DNA of 64,000 nt, from assembly GCF_023502205.1 (NCBI RefSeq), contig NZ_JAMFLG010000001.1, forward strand, positions 62,001-126,000, given 5' to 3'. Position numbers and translations under genes: made by a program. A model generated the notes under the pieces. It was given only the letters and a program-made list of their open reading frames with translations, did not search any database and had not been told where the DNA came from. The DNA is from Aquiflexum sp. TKW24L. GTDB taxonomy: Bacteria > Bacteroidota > Bacteroidia > Cytophagales > Cyclobacteriaceae. Below, piece after piece: positions 18,846-27,751 of this stretch; the stretch's first letter is position 1; the number at the start of each line of letters is the position of its first letter.

Positions 18846-21800
18846 TCAATCACCCAAAATCGGCTTATCCATCCAAAACTGCCTACTGTAATAAAATTTG
18901 TATGGCCATCCTTTTTCCCTGAGTTGTAATGGATGATAAACAAATGCCTCTTTGGCACCTGTAGAATCATATAACCTTTGGTCATCCGTCAGCAAGGCTT
19001 CTTTATATTCACCCGAATCTTTGACAGCAAGATCCATCCATGTGGATGCGTAGTATTTTTCCAAAACAAAACCTTGGTAATGTCTTTCGATTTTATCTTT
19101 CAATGACCATCCTGATTCGAATCTATTTGGAGATTGTATAGGTATTTTATAGCTTTTTCCTTCACTGATGTCAATTACAAAGCTGAGATAATCCCGGAGC
19201 ATTTTTATTCCTTCATTCTTCAATTGATCTGAATTGAAATCACTTGGCTTGATACTACTTACAAGAGTAATTTTCTTTTTTGCCCTTGATATTGCCACAT
19301 TCAACCTGTTGACTCCTCCCTTTTTGGAAAGCATACCAAAGTTAGCGATGAGCTTTCCTTTTTTATTTTTGGCATAGCCAATACAAAATATCACCCAGTC
19401 AAATTCATCCCCCTGAACATTTTCTATATTCTTGATTGAAATGTTTTCTTGCTGGATTTGGCTTTCTTTTGTCACAAGTTCCCGGATATATTCCATTTGG
19501 AAAAAATTAAAAGTGATTACCCCTATACTGAAATCAGGATTGGATTTCTGAATAGTTTTCATTTCCTCCAATACAGCTTCTGCCTCGGCTATGTTGGTTT
19601 GCTTTTCCCAAATCCCATCTACATGTTCCCACCTGAATGGGTTATCAGACGAATTGACCAATTCTAATTTCGTCAACATTTTTAACCTGTTTTCATAGAA
19701 ATTTTGGTTGGAAAAATGGATCAAGGGCAATTGTTCGCTTCTATAATGTCCCTGCAACCAAAATTTTTGGAAATAGGCGGAGGCCAACTCGAGCAGGGAT
19801 TCAGTCTCAGCTTCAATTCCCTCTTCTTCTGTTTCCAACCTGACCTGATAAAGATCAAAGGGCCGAAGTTGGTTGGAATCTCCGGCAATGACCGTCTGCT
19901 TTCCTCTAAGCATGGCTGGAAGCCCTCTTTCAACATAGCATTGGGATGATTCATCAAAAATCACCAAGTCAAAAGACTGCTTTAGAGGGAAAAGTGCAGA
20001 AACGGTTTCAGGCGAAGCCAACCAACAGGGAACTAGTTGGAATATTTCTTTTTCAAAATTTTCTACAAGCTTTTTGATACTCCAGATTTTCTTTTGCTTG
20101 CTTACTTGATGGGAAAGTTCCCGATAGGTAATGAGATTGCCAAGCCGGTTGAATTCCAGATTTCTATAGGTATTTTCCCTAAGCCTGATCTCTGCGATGT
20201 ACTTGGACAGCTTCCATTTCTCCAAAACAGCCTCCATCAATTCCTCTTGGGTCTGATTTGTTTTGGAGGTGACCACATCTTGGAGCGCGGGATACTTTGT
20301 TTCGATATGCCCTATCCAACTCAATTTTAATCCCGCCAAAAACAAACTTTTTAAGTCCTCAAAATCTCTGCTTGGATAGGTGGAAAGTATTTTTTCCATG
20401 ACCTGGACATCCTGTTCTTTTAGCCTGTTTCGCAGCCTATCAAATACCACCAAATCTTGGAAAACTTCTTTCACTTGGGATTCCAGAAGTAAAATCCCTT
20501 CTCCGGTATGTTCTGTAATCAGGTGCTGAATCTGTATTTTGCTTAGGTAAAGAGACCAATAAGGGATTTTTGCTTCCAACTGTTCAATGTGATTCAAAAC
20601 CAATTCGATCCTTTCGATAAATTCCCTTCCCGCACGCAGGTTTTCTTTCAAAACATCTTCCAAAAGACCCAGCTTATTTAATAGTATTTTGGCCTTTACG
20701 GTTTCCGAATAAAGACTTGAGACATGGTTGAAAGATCTAAAATCAAAAGGTTTGATAGGTAAATCAATCCAACTTCTTTCGCTTAATACAGCATAGAGGT
20801 GGTTGAGATTCAACCTGTTTTCAAGCTTTTTGATCAGGGTTTTGACTCCATGAACAGTCGCCTGCAGCTGGTTTTCGAAAAGCAGGCGATATACCGACTG
20901 AAATCTTTTCTTCTTCCATAAAAGTGGGAAGTTCTTCCTCCATCCCTTTTTCCTTTCCAAAAATTCAAGACAGAGCTGTAGTTGATTTTCAACATCTCCA
21001 TCTTTGCTGTGCCATTCCATTCCTTCCTCTGCAAAAAGTGCCTTGATCGCATCTAGTTTATGATTTAGCCAGAGCAGGTCAACTTCATTTTGCGGCAAAG
21101 CTTTGACAGTCCAAAAAAGGTTAAGCTTTTCATCATCCTTGAGTAATTCTAACAGGTCATAAATTTTTTGCTTTTGCTCAAAAAAAGAAAATAGAAAAGA
21201 AGCTTTAAATGATTTAAGGTTCACAAAATCATTTTCAAATCCCTTCTTCAGTGTATGGATTTCTGATATTACTTCCTGCATCCTCTTGGATACCGCAGGT
21301 TCGAAACTGCTAAAATCCACCCTGTGGAGCCAAAATGATTCTGAATTTTGAAATTTTCTAAATAAAGTGGTATAGCTCCTAAAATCCCTCAAAAAATCGT
21401 TGACCCTACCAGCATGAAATCTTCTGTAATACTGATTCATGTCAAATGCCTCTTCAGATAACTTAGAACTCAAGTATAATTCCTTGATCGGAACACCACA
21501 TTCTTCGGTATTAAAGAGTGCTTTTTTTAAACCTGAAAAATATTCACTGTCAAAATCAATCAGTCGGGAAAGCTGTGAAAATTGCCTTTCCAACTTGATG
21601 GCGTCTATCCCACGATTCAGTTCCTGATACCTGTCCAAAGACAGTATCTGATCGTGTATTTTTTTGTATAGCGCTTTTCTATCCGCCCGAAAGTCATGTA
21701 CCAAAGACAAAAAAGCGCCGAATCCCTCATTGGACAACCTTTTGAAAACAACATCCAAAGCGGCACGCTTCTGTGAAACGATCAGCACTTTCTTTCCTCT

Positions 21801-22790
21801 AGCTATGAAATCTATCGCAAGATTGCTGATGAGCTGTGATTTTCCGGTTCCGGGAGGACCTTCTACCACGCATGACCGTCCCTCTCTTACTGATTTGATC
21901 ACTTCTTCCTGACTGGCATCCACAGGAAATACAGAGTACAATTGATCCTCCCTAACAGGAGTCGGCTGAATTTCTTCAGGAGCAAACCACTTTTGGAATA
22001 AGGATTCCAAATCGGGGAACTCCTCCCCTGCCATGATATCCTCATAGTCTTGGATCAAAAAACTGGCCTTTTGTGAAAACTGTCCCAAAACACCATAAGG
22101 CTTCAATTGAAGCTTTCCGGTTTTAAATTGCACTTCATCGAGAGACTTTGCTGATTCGGGAAATGCTGATATTTTACTCTCATACAATTCTGAACTGAAA
22201 TTCAAAAAAAACTCCTCTTTGAGCAGTGCATATAGGTCATTCCGGAATCCAATTGGATCTGTTGAGAAATTTTCCAAAGGATTTTCTTCTCCAAAATAAT
22301 TATGGTCTTTACCATAAGCATAGGCATAGGCCAATAAAAATGCTTTGTTGAAAAAGGGAGTGTCTGAGCCATTTCTTTCCAAAACCCAATGGTTATCAGA
22401 CTTGACCAATGCTACAGGGAAGAAAATCAAAGGACATCTGATGACTTGATCGTTGAGTAATTTTCCTTCCACATATGGCCAACCCACAAAAAGGCTTTTC
22501 TCACCTGTTTCTGTTTCTGCAACTTTGACAAAATGTTCAAGCCTGTTGAGTCTTTGGGAAAGGAGATTGACTTGTTTGTCTCTTGGGTCCGCAAATGGAA
22601 TCAGGGTCAGCTTTTTCTCTTTTGCCAAGAGTGATTCGACAATTTCGAATGCAGGTTGATGGTTGAGAAAATCCAAATCATTCAAGTCTACCATCTGACT
22701 TGGGATCAGTCGGGGAAGGTATATAGACCTGTTCCTGCTGGAAAGGTCCAATAACCGGTTGAGGTAGATCTGAAGGATATCTTTTAGCAT
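18846..22790 (-). CDS. Large SF1 helicase with DUF4011-like N-terminus and degenerate nuclease-like tail
   Basis: A 1314-residue protein from the ATG at 22790, which follows the SDR stop by 4 bp; an upstream ATG at 22847 would overlap the SDR. The N-terminus has the LLDLSSRNRS motif of DUF4011 proteins. SF1 helicase motifs: Walker A GPPGTGKSQ (about 311-318), motif II FDESSQ (about 947), motif III AGDSNQLRP, motif IV GHYRSE, motif V VQGDEFDWVIF and motif VI LNVAISRAKKKI. A roughly 600-residue helical insertion separates motifs I and II. The last 80 residues resemble the MTES_1575-type REase fold (a DLAV strand and a GWPYKFYYSRQFW end), but the acidic metal motif reads LLTDDQ, lacking the usual Glu. 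Role unknown: DNA or RNA processing, possibly defence. Confidence 0.85.
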   Translation of the reverse strand: MLKDILQIYLNRLLDLSSRNRSIYLPRLIPSQMVDLNDLDFLNHQPAFEIVESLLAKEKKLTLIPFADPRDKQVNLLSQRLNRLEHFVKVAETETGEKSLFVGWPYVEGKLLNDQVIRCPLIFFPVALVKSDNHWVLERNGSDTPFFNKAFLLAYAYAYGKDHNYFGEENPLENFSTDPIGFRNDLYALLKEEFFLNFSSELYESKISAFPESAKSLDEVQFKTGKLQLKPYGVLGQFSQKASFLIQDYEDIMAGEEFPDLESLFQKWFAPEEIQPTPVREDQLYSVFPVDASQEEVIKSVREGRSCVVEGPPGTGKSQLISNLAIDFIARGKKVLIVSQKRAALDVVFKRLSNEGFGAFLSLVHDFRADRKALYKKIHDQILSLDRYQELNRGIDAIKLERQFSQLSRLIDFDSEYFSGLKKALFNTEECGVPIKELYLSSKLSEEAFDMNQYYRRFHAGRVNDFLRDFRSYTTLFRKFQNSESFWLHRVDFSSFEPAVSKRMQEVISEIHTLKKGFENDFVNLKSFKASFLFSFFEQKQKIYDLLELLKDDEKLNLFWTVKALPQNEVDLLWLNHKLDAIKALFAEEGMEWHSKDGDVENQLQLCLEFLERKKGWRKNFPLLWKKKRFQSVYRLLFENQLQATVHGVKTLIKKLENRLNLNHLYAVLSERSWIDLPIKPFDFRSFNHVSSLYSETVKAKILLNKLGLLEDVLKENLRAGREFIERIELVLNHIEQLEAKIPYWSLYLSKIQIQHLITEHTGEGILLLESQVKEVFQDLVVFDRLRNRLKEQDVQVMEKILSTYPSRDFEDLKSLFLAGLKLSWIGHIETKYPALQDVVTSKTNQTQEELMEAVLEKWKLSKYIAEIRLRENTYRNLEFNRLGNLITYRELSHQVSKQKKIWSIKKLVENFEKEIFQLVPCWLASPETVSALFPLKQSFDLVIFDESSQCYVERGLPAMLRGKQTVIAGDSNQLRPFDLYQVRLETEEEGIEAETESLLELASAYFQKFWLQGHYRSEQLPLIHFSNQNFYENRLKMLTKLELVNSSDNPFRWEHVDGIWEKQTNIAEAEAVLEEMKTIQKSNPDFSIGVITFNFFQMEYIRELVTKESQIQQENISIKNIENVQGDEFDWVIFCIGYAKNKKGKLIANFGMLSKKGGVNRLNVAISRAKKKITLVSSIKPSDFNSDQLKNEGIKMLRDYLSFVIDISEGKSYKIPIQSPNRFESGWSLKDKIERHYQGFVLEKYYASTWMDLAVKDSGEYKEALLTDDQRLYDSTGAKEAFVYHPLQLREKGWPYKFYYSRQFWMDKPILGD

Positions 22791-22794
22791 GGAT

Positions 22795-23607
22795 CTATTT
22801 GAACGGAGAATCTTTCTCCTTTGCCATGTGGTTATAGACAATGCCATCCATGACTCCCGGCATCCATTTGTTTAGAAATACCGCGAGTTTTCCCTGCCTT
22901 GTAAGCACAATATCTCTTTTCCTTTTGACAGTGGCATTGAAGATCTCTTGGGCGACTTCCTCAGATGTCATCATTTTTTCTTCTTCTCGTGGAGATTCAC
23001 CCTGTACGGAACCATCTGCTGTCAGGGCATTATTTCGGATATTGGAGGAGGTAAATCCAGGGCAGGCAACAAGGACATGCACTCCTCTTTTCATGACTTC
23101 TGTCCTGAGTGATTCAAAAAAACCGTTCATAGCATACTTGCTTGCGGTATAGGCAGTCCGGGCGGGAGTACCCCGATAGCCATTGATGGAAGATACACCG
23201 ACGATTGATCCTTTATTTTTTAAAATCTGCGGGAGACAGTATTTGGTGGCATAGACTGTCCCCCAAAAATTTGTATCCATCACCTTTCTGAAAACTTCCA
23301 TGTCGAGGTCTTCGAAAAGTGCACGCATCGAAATGCCTGCATTATTGATCAAAATATCTATCCTACCATAATGCCTGACGGTATCTTCGGCCATGTATTT
23401 GTTGTCAACCTCCGATCCTGCATCTGCCAAAATCCCATAGGCTTCAATTCCTGACTTTCGCAGCAGGACCAAAGATTTATCTAACTTCACTTGAGACCTT
23501 CCTGTAATTACGATTTTAGCTCCGGCCTTCCCAAACACCAAAGCGCAAGCCTCTCCTATCCCTGAAGTAGCCCCGGTCACAATGACAACTTTATCTTTTA
23601 ATTTCAT
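22795..23607 (-). CDS. Short-chain dehydrogenase/reductase
   Basis: A 270-residue classical SDR. NAD(P)-binding TGATSGIGEA near the N-terminus, NNAGISM, catalytic Ser in VGVSSINGY, and YTASKYAMNGF supplying the catalytic Tyr and Lys. The C-terminus (FLNKWMPGVMDGIVYNHMAKE) is like that of the lipid-associated SDRs of Bacteroidota. Substrate unknown. First gene of a two-gene minus-strand unit with the helicase (4 bp gap). Confidence 0.92.
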   Translation of the reverse strand: MKLKDKVVIVTGATSGIGEACALVFGKAGAKIVITGRSQVKLDKSLVLLRKSGIEAYGILADAGSEVDNKYMAEDTVRHYGRIDILINNAGISMRALFEDLDMEVFRKVMDTNFWGTVYATKYCLPQILKNKGSIVGVSSINGYRGTPARTAYTASKYAMNGFFESLRTEVMKRGVHVLVACPGFTSSNIRNNALTADGSVQGESPREEEKMMTSEEVAQEIFNATVKRKRDIVLTRQGKLAVFLNKWMPGVMDGIVYNHMAKEKDSPFK

Positions 23608-23767
23608 GAAAACAACTTTGAAAGCTTAAAGATAAAAATTCGACTTGAAGCCTTGCAATCAGACTTAATGTTTTTGGAAAGTATAAGAAGGAGAAGCAGA
23701 TTCCAATGAAAGCTAATTTTGCCTCTATTTTTAATTTTCATTTCTCCAATCTTCCGATCCAAACCCC

Positions 23768-23775
23768 TATTTTTG
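23768..23775 (+). promoter_or_regulatory. -7 box (TATTTTTG) before rlmD
   Basis: Matches the Bacteroidota TAnnTTTG -7 consensus. Transcription would begin near 23781, at the proposed rlmD ATG, implying a very short or absent leader and arguing against the longer upstream reading. No clear -33 element is seen. Confidence 0.4.
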
Positions 23776-23780
23776 CGCCC

Positions 23781-25187
23781 ATGTCGAGAAAGATGAAAAA
23801 TAAGGTCATCCCCAACCTTAGGATAGAAAGGATAGCTGCTGAGGGAAAGTGCGTGGCACATTATGAAGGAAAGGTAGTTTTTGTAAGTAATTCTGCTCCC
23901 GGTGACCTGGTAGATGTCAGAATCAACCGTGGCAAAAGCTCTTTTATGGAAGGAGAAGCCATCAAATTCCATGAATACTCGGCAGACAGAATCGAACCTT
24001 TTTGCTCTCATTTTGGAACTTGTGGCGGTTGCAAGTGGCAACACATCAATTATGATTTGCAAAAAAGTTACAAAAGACAGCAGGTGGTCGATCAGTTTGA
24101 GCGTATAGCAAAAGTGGATATTCCGGAAGTGTTGCCGATTCTTGGCTCAGCTAAAACCCAATATTACCGTAATAAACTTGACTATACTTTTTCGAACAAC
24201 CGCTGGTTGACCAGAGAGGAAATCAATTCAGGTGCACAATTTGAAAGAAATGCTTTGGGATTTCATATCCCAAAGATGTTTGACAAAATCATAGACATAG
24301 ACCATTGTTACCTCCAAGGAAATATTTCCAACGAAGTGCGGATTGCAGTGAGGGATTTTGCAAGAGCAGAAAACCTCAGTTTTTACAACATCCGAAATCA
24401 AATTGGCCTTTTGCGTAACCTGATCATAAGGACAACAAGCACAGGTGAATCGATGGTCATTGTGCAGTTTGGGGAGGATGACGAGGAATCCGTCAACAAG
24501 GTCATGGAATTTCTTCATCTAAAATTCCCACAAATAACTTCCCTTCTTTATATCATCAACCTAAAAAAGAATGAAACTTTCAACGACCTCGATGTCATTA
24601 CCTTTGCAGGCAAAGACTTTATCGAGGAAGAAATGGAAGGTCTTAAATTCCGCATCGGCCCCAAATCTTTTTACCAGACCAATTCCGAACAGGCCTACGA
24701 ACTTTATAAAGTAGCACGTGAATTTGCTGACCTACAAGGTGATGAGGTAGTTTTTGACCTTTACACAGGAACTGGTACGATTGCCAATTTTATTGCAAAG
24801 GCTGCAAAACAGGTTATCGGAATAGAATATGTCGAAGCGGCCATTGAAGATGCGAAACTTAACGCCAAAGTAAACGGAATAGAAAACACGCAATTTTATG
24901 CAGGCGATCTAAAGGATATTCTGACAGAAGATTTTGTAAGAAACCATCCCAAACCGGATGTGGTCATTACCGATCCTCCTAGAGCCGGAATGCACGAGGA
25001 TGTGGTCAAAATGCTTTTGAAACTGGAAGCTCCCAAGCTTGTGTATGTAAGTTGCAATCCTGCCACCCAAGCGAGGGATGTAGCATGGCTCTCAGAAAAA
25101 TATACAGTAGATAAAATCCAGCCTGTTGACATGTTTCCACAGACTTATCATGTTGAGAATGTTGTACGCTTAACCTTAAAACCATGA
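23781..25187 (+). CDS. rlmD: 23S rRNA (uracil-C5)-methyltransferase, RlmD family
   Basis: A 468-residue protein from the ATG at 23781; the frame is open from 23706, but those residues are not family-like and a -7 box lies inside them. Domains: an N-terminal TRAM (SNSAPGDLVDVRI), a four-Cys iron-sulfur motif (CSHFGTCGGCKW plus a distal Cys in DIDHCYLQ), a SAM-binding fold (FDLYTGTGTIANF), DPPRAGM, and nucleophilic Cys in YVSCNPATQARD. It methylates a uridine in 23S rRNA (U1939 or U747 in E. coli numbering). The stop overlaps the next start by 4 bp (ATGA). Confidence 0.93.
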   Translation: MSRKMKNKVIPNLRIERIAAEGKCVAHYEGKVVFVSNSAPGDLVDVRINRGKSSFMEGEAIKFHEYSADRIEPFCSHFGTCGGCKWQHINYDLQKSYKRQQVVDQFERIAKVDIPEVLPILGSAKTQYYRNKLDYTFSNNRWLTREEINSGAQFERNALGFHIPKMFDKIIDIDHCYLQGNISNEVRIAVRDFARAENLSFYNIRNQIGLLRNLIIRTTSTGESMVIVQFGEDDEESVNKVMEFLHLKFPQITSLLYIINLKKNETFNDLDVITFAGKDFIEEEMEGLKFRIGPKSFYQTNSEQAYELYKVAREFADLQGDEVVFDLYTGTGTIANFIAKAAKQVIGIEYVEAAIEDAKLNAKVNGIENTQFYAGDLKDILTEDFVRNHPKPDVVITDPPRAGMHEDVVKMLLKLEAPKLVYVSCNPATQARDVAWLSEKYTVDKIQPVDMFPQTYHVENVVRLTLKP

Positions 25188-25561
25188 TATCAGATTTCAA
25201 CGACCCGGAATTGAGCGGCAAATACCTTGGAACCATCACCAAAGACTTTGTGAAGGTTTCTGATATACTCAAGGAAGCTTCCTATCAAGTCAGAAGTAGA
25301 AAATTCTCTGACTTTCCGATCTTCCCTATTTCTAAGGATGTGCAGCCGATTGGCAAATTGCTTTTGGGAAAAATAGAAAAAGACTTGGACTGGAATTATT
25401 TCATCACCTATGTGGATGAATTTATTCAAAGAAAGCTTATAGGAGAGGATTTATTGGACGATTTTAAAGCAGCATACAAAGACCCCGACGAATTCTGTTG
25501 CCTTTTTGTTATGGATGGGGTATTTACGAGTTTCGTTTATATTCCTTATCCTGAAGATTAA
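25184..25561 (+). CDS. Conserved hypothetical protein, coupled to rlmD
   Basis: A 125-residue soluble protein, acidic, with no signal peptide or membrane segment. It begins with a short helix (KVSDILKEASYQVRSRKFS) followed by IGKLLLGKIEKDLDWNYFITYVDEFIQRKL, then CCLFVMDGVFTSFVYIPYPED. I do not recognise a characterised family; similar short proteins accompany rlmD-like genes in Cytophagales. Translation is coupled to rlmD by an ATGA overlap, and a strong terminator ends the unit. Confidence 0.8.
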   Translation: MISDFNDPELSGKYLGTITKDFVKVSDILKEASYQVRSRKFSDFPIFPISKDVQPIGKLLLGKIEKDLDWNYFITYVDEFIQRKLIGEDLLDDFKAAYKDPDEFCCLFVMDGVFTSFVYIPYPED

Positions 25562-25565
25562 TTTT

Positions 25566-25601
25566 ATCAAAGTCCTGACACTATCAGGACTTTGATTTTT
25601 T
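25566..25601 (+). terminator. Rho-independent terminator of rlmD operon
   Basis: 13-bp perfect stem (25566-25578 with 25584-25596), 5-nt loop, then a run of six T. It separates rlmD from the sigma-factor locus. Confidence 0.9.
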
Positions 25602-25844
25602 CAAGAACGAAGCTGATTTTAATCAGATAATTTAATTTTTTTTCCATTTACCATACTATTCTACCTCAGGACAGGAAAATCAGGTTTGAAAATGCTCAAG
25701 CTATTGATTTTCTTAAAAAGCGTATTTATATTGACTTATCAATGGTGAACAGAATATTATTTCACCATTCATTATTACAAAAATTAATCATTGCGTGAAC
25801 CACTATTTATACGTTCCTTTAATTGAAATATTTATTTTCCGGAA

Positions 25845-26453
25845 ATGAATAAAGAAAAAGCATTTGATATTCCTTCTGCAGTTTCCAAACTCCGGGAAGG
25901 TGATGAAAAAGCATTTTCTCAGTTATTTGAATTTTTTAGACCAAAAGTTTACAACACTTCCAAAAAGATGAATCTCTGTGCAGAAGACGCAGAGGAAATA
26001 GTACAAGAGGTATTTTTGATTATTTGGAAGAACAGACAGAATTTAAACAGCGAACTTTCATTTAATGCTTACCTGCTTACAATTTTAAAATCCCTCATCA
26101 TAAAAAAATCGAAGAAGGAAGCCAAAAGGATAGCCTACGAGGTATACACTCTTTCTACTCAGGAAATAGAAAGTAATGAAACAGAACAGGAGATTGAATA
26201 TTCCGAATTTGAGCAGCTATCATTTTCTGAAATCGAGAAACTTCCAAAAACTCAAAAGACAATTTTCAAAATGAAGAATTATGACAACCTTCATTCCGGA
26301 GAAATTGCAGAAAAATTGGGAATTTCAAAAAGAACAGTAGAAAGTCATATTTACATGGCCACCAAATCAATTAAAGATAAACTTCAAAAAAAATACTTGA
26401 TTGCCATCAAATCTTTGGCAATAGGACTTTTTTACTACTTTTTGTCATATTGA
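25845..26453 (+). CDS. ECF sigma factor (Bacteroidota FecI-like)
   Basis: A 202-residue protein. Region 2 is recognisable (FFRPKVYNTSKKMNLCAEDAEEIVQEVFLIIW), and region 4 ends in an HTH (SGEIAEKLGISKRTVESHIYMATKSIKDKL). The hydrophobic tail (ALAIGLFYYFLS-like, about the last 18 residues) is typical of this group in Bacteroidota. It would direct RNA polymerase to the adjacent SusC promoter when freed by the FecR protein encoded 113 bp downstream. First gene of the acid-sugar locus. Confidence 0.93.
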   Translation: MNKEKAFDIPSAVSKLREGDEKAFSQLFEFFRPKVYNTSKKMNLCAEDAEEIVQEVFLIIWKNRQNLNSELSFNAYLLTILKSLIIKKSKKEAKRIAYEVYTLSTQEIESNETEQEIEYSEFEQLSFSEIEKLPKTQKTIFKMKNYDNLHSGEIAEKLGISKRTVESHIYMATKSIKDKLQKKYLIAIKSLAIGLFYYFLSY

Positions 26454-26566
26454 TTTACAGCGCTAAGGCTGAATTATTTATCATTTCAATAAAAAAAGAA
26501 AATATTTTCTATTTCGGACTAAGTAAATCCTATCTGATCGTGCTATATATATAAAAGGGATGCCGG

Positions 26567-27604
26567 ATGAATTATAGCAAGAAAGATATAGACAGATTTT
26601 TTGAAGGAAAACTGTCAAAAAAAGAGGCGAAAAATTTTTTGAACTGGCTAGACTCCCCGGCCGGAGAAAATACCTATAATACCATCATCGAGGGGATTTG
26701 GACAAATGATCCCAACAAAACTGAATCACCACAAGAGAAGGAAGACCCTCACATTCCTGTTTTGTCAAAACCGGTAGCATTTGGTTCGTCAAATCCCAAA
26801 ACCAATAATTGGACTGCAAAGAAAAAAGCAAAATTGGTAAGGTTCACTTTTGGGATTGCCGCTACCCTGATTATGGTAATTTCGGTGAGCTATATTTTCT
26901 ATTTCAATACCGCACCAGCTCAGGAAGCGGTAGAACCTGTTGCTTCCATCACGGCATTACCTATTGAGAGATCAACTCCCAGAGGCAATAAAAAATTAAT
27001 CACACTTCCGGATGGATCCACTGTGGTATTGAATGCTGAAAGCAAACTGACCTATTTTGATGATTTTGCCAAAAACCGCACACTCAAATTGGAAGGGGAA
27101 GGATTTTTTGAAGTAGTCAAGGATGAAACTCACCCATTTACTGTCATTACCGAAAACATCTCAACTACCGCATTGGGCACAAGTTTTAACATCAAAGCTT
27201 ACCAAGGTAATCCAAACATTCAGGTAACATTGGCAACAGGGAAGGTCCGGGTAGAAAACAGTATAGACCAAAAACTTATTGAAATCCAGCCTGGTGAAGC
27301 GGTTTATTATTCTGAAGCCAAAAACACCCTGAAAAAACAAAATGCAGATTTATCCCAAGTGCTAAGTTGGAAAGAAGGCATCCTCCAATTTGAAAAAACT
27401 CCATTCAATGTGATAGTAAAAGATTTGGAAAGATGGTATGGGGTAAATATTGTGGTAAAAGGAAACAATACAATTCCGGAGTATAAATGCTCAGGCACAT
27501 TCAAACCCCATGAGTATCTGTCCAATGTTTTGAAAGTCTTGAGCTTTTCAGTAAATTTTGATTACACAATAAATGGAAATGAAGTAATTCTCGAATTCAA
27601 ATAA
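26567..27604 (+). CDS. FecR-family anti-sigma factor with DUF4974
   Basis: A 345-residue protein. A cytoplasmic N-terminal helical part (FFEGKLSKKEAKNFLNWLDS) binds the sigma factor, one membrane span covers residues 91-113, then a periplasmic FecR domain (RSTPRGNKKLITLPDGST) and a C-terminal DUF4974/STN-like domain (FEKTPFNVIVKDLERWYGV). It would hold the sigma factor inactive until the STN domain of the SusC protein downstream signals ligand binding, as in FecA-FecR-FecI of E. coli. Confidence 0.93.
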   Translation: MNYSKKDIDRFFEGKLSKKEAKNFLNWLDSPAGENTYNTIIEGIWTNDPNKTESPQEKEDPHIPVLSKPVAFGSSNPKTNNWTAKKKAKLVRFTFGIAATLIMVISVSYIFYFNTAPAQEAVEPVASITALPIERSTPRGNKKLITLPDGSTVVLNAESKLTYFDDFAKNRTLKLEGEGFFEVVKDETHPFTVITENISTTALGTSFNIKAYQGNPNIQVTLATGKVRVENSIDQKLIEIQPGEAVYYSEAKNTLKKQNADLSQVLSWKEGILQFEKTPFNVIVKDLERWYGVNIVVKGNNTIPEYKCSGTFKPHEYLSNVLKVLSFSVNFDYTINGNEVILEFK

Positions 27605-27751
27605 CCTATGCCTATGAAACAAAAAATAAACCACCTCTAAGCAATCCACTTCTTAAGTTTAATGAAGTGATTTTCCATGAATTATCCCTACTAGAAATAA
27701 ATCAAAAAATAGTACCATAATATATTGATTGACACTAACACAACCCAAAAT

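Noticed and set aside
23604-24062. 152-codon minus-strand frame
   Set aside because: It lies antisense to the start of rlmD and the codon pattern fits rlmD; no family features.
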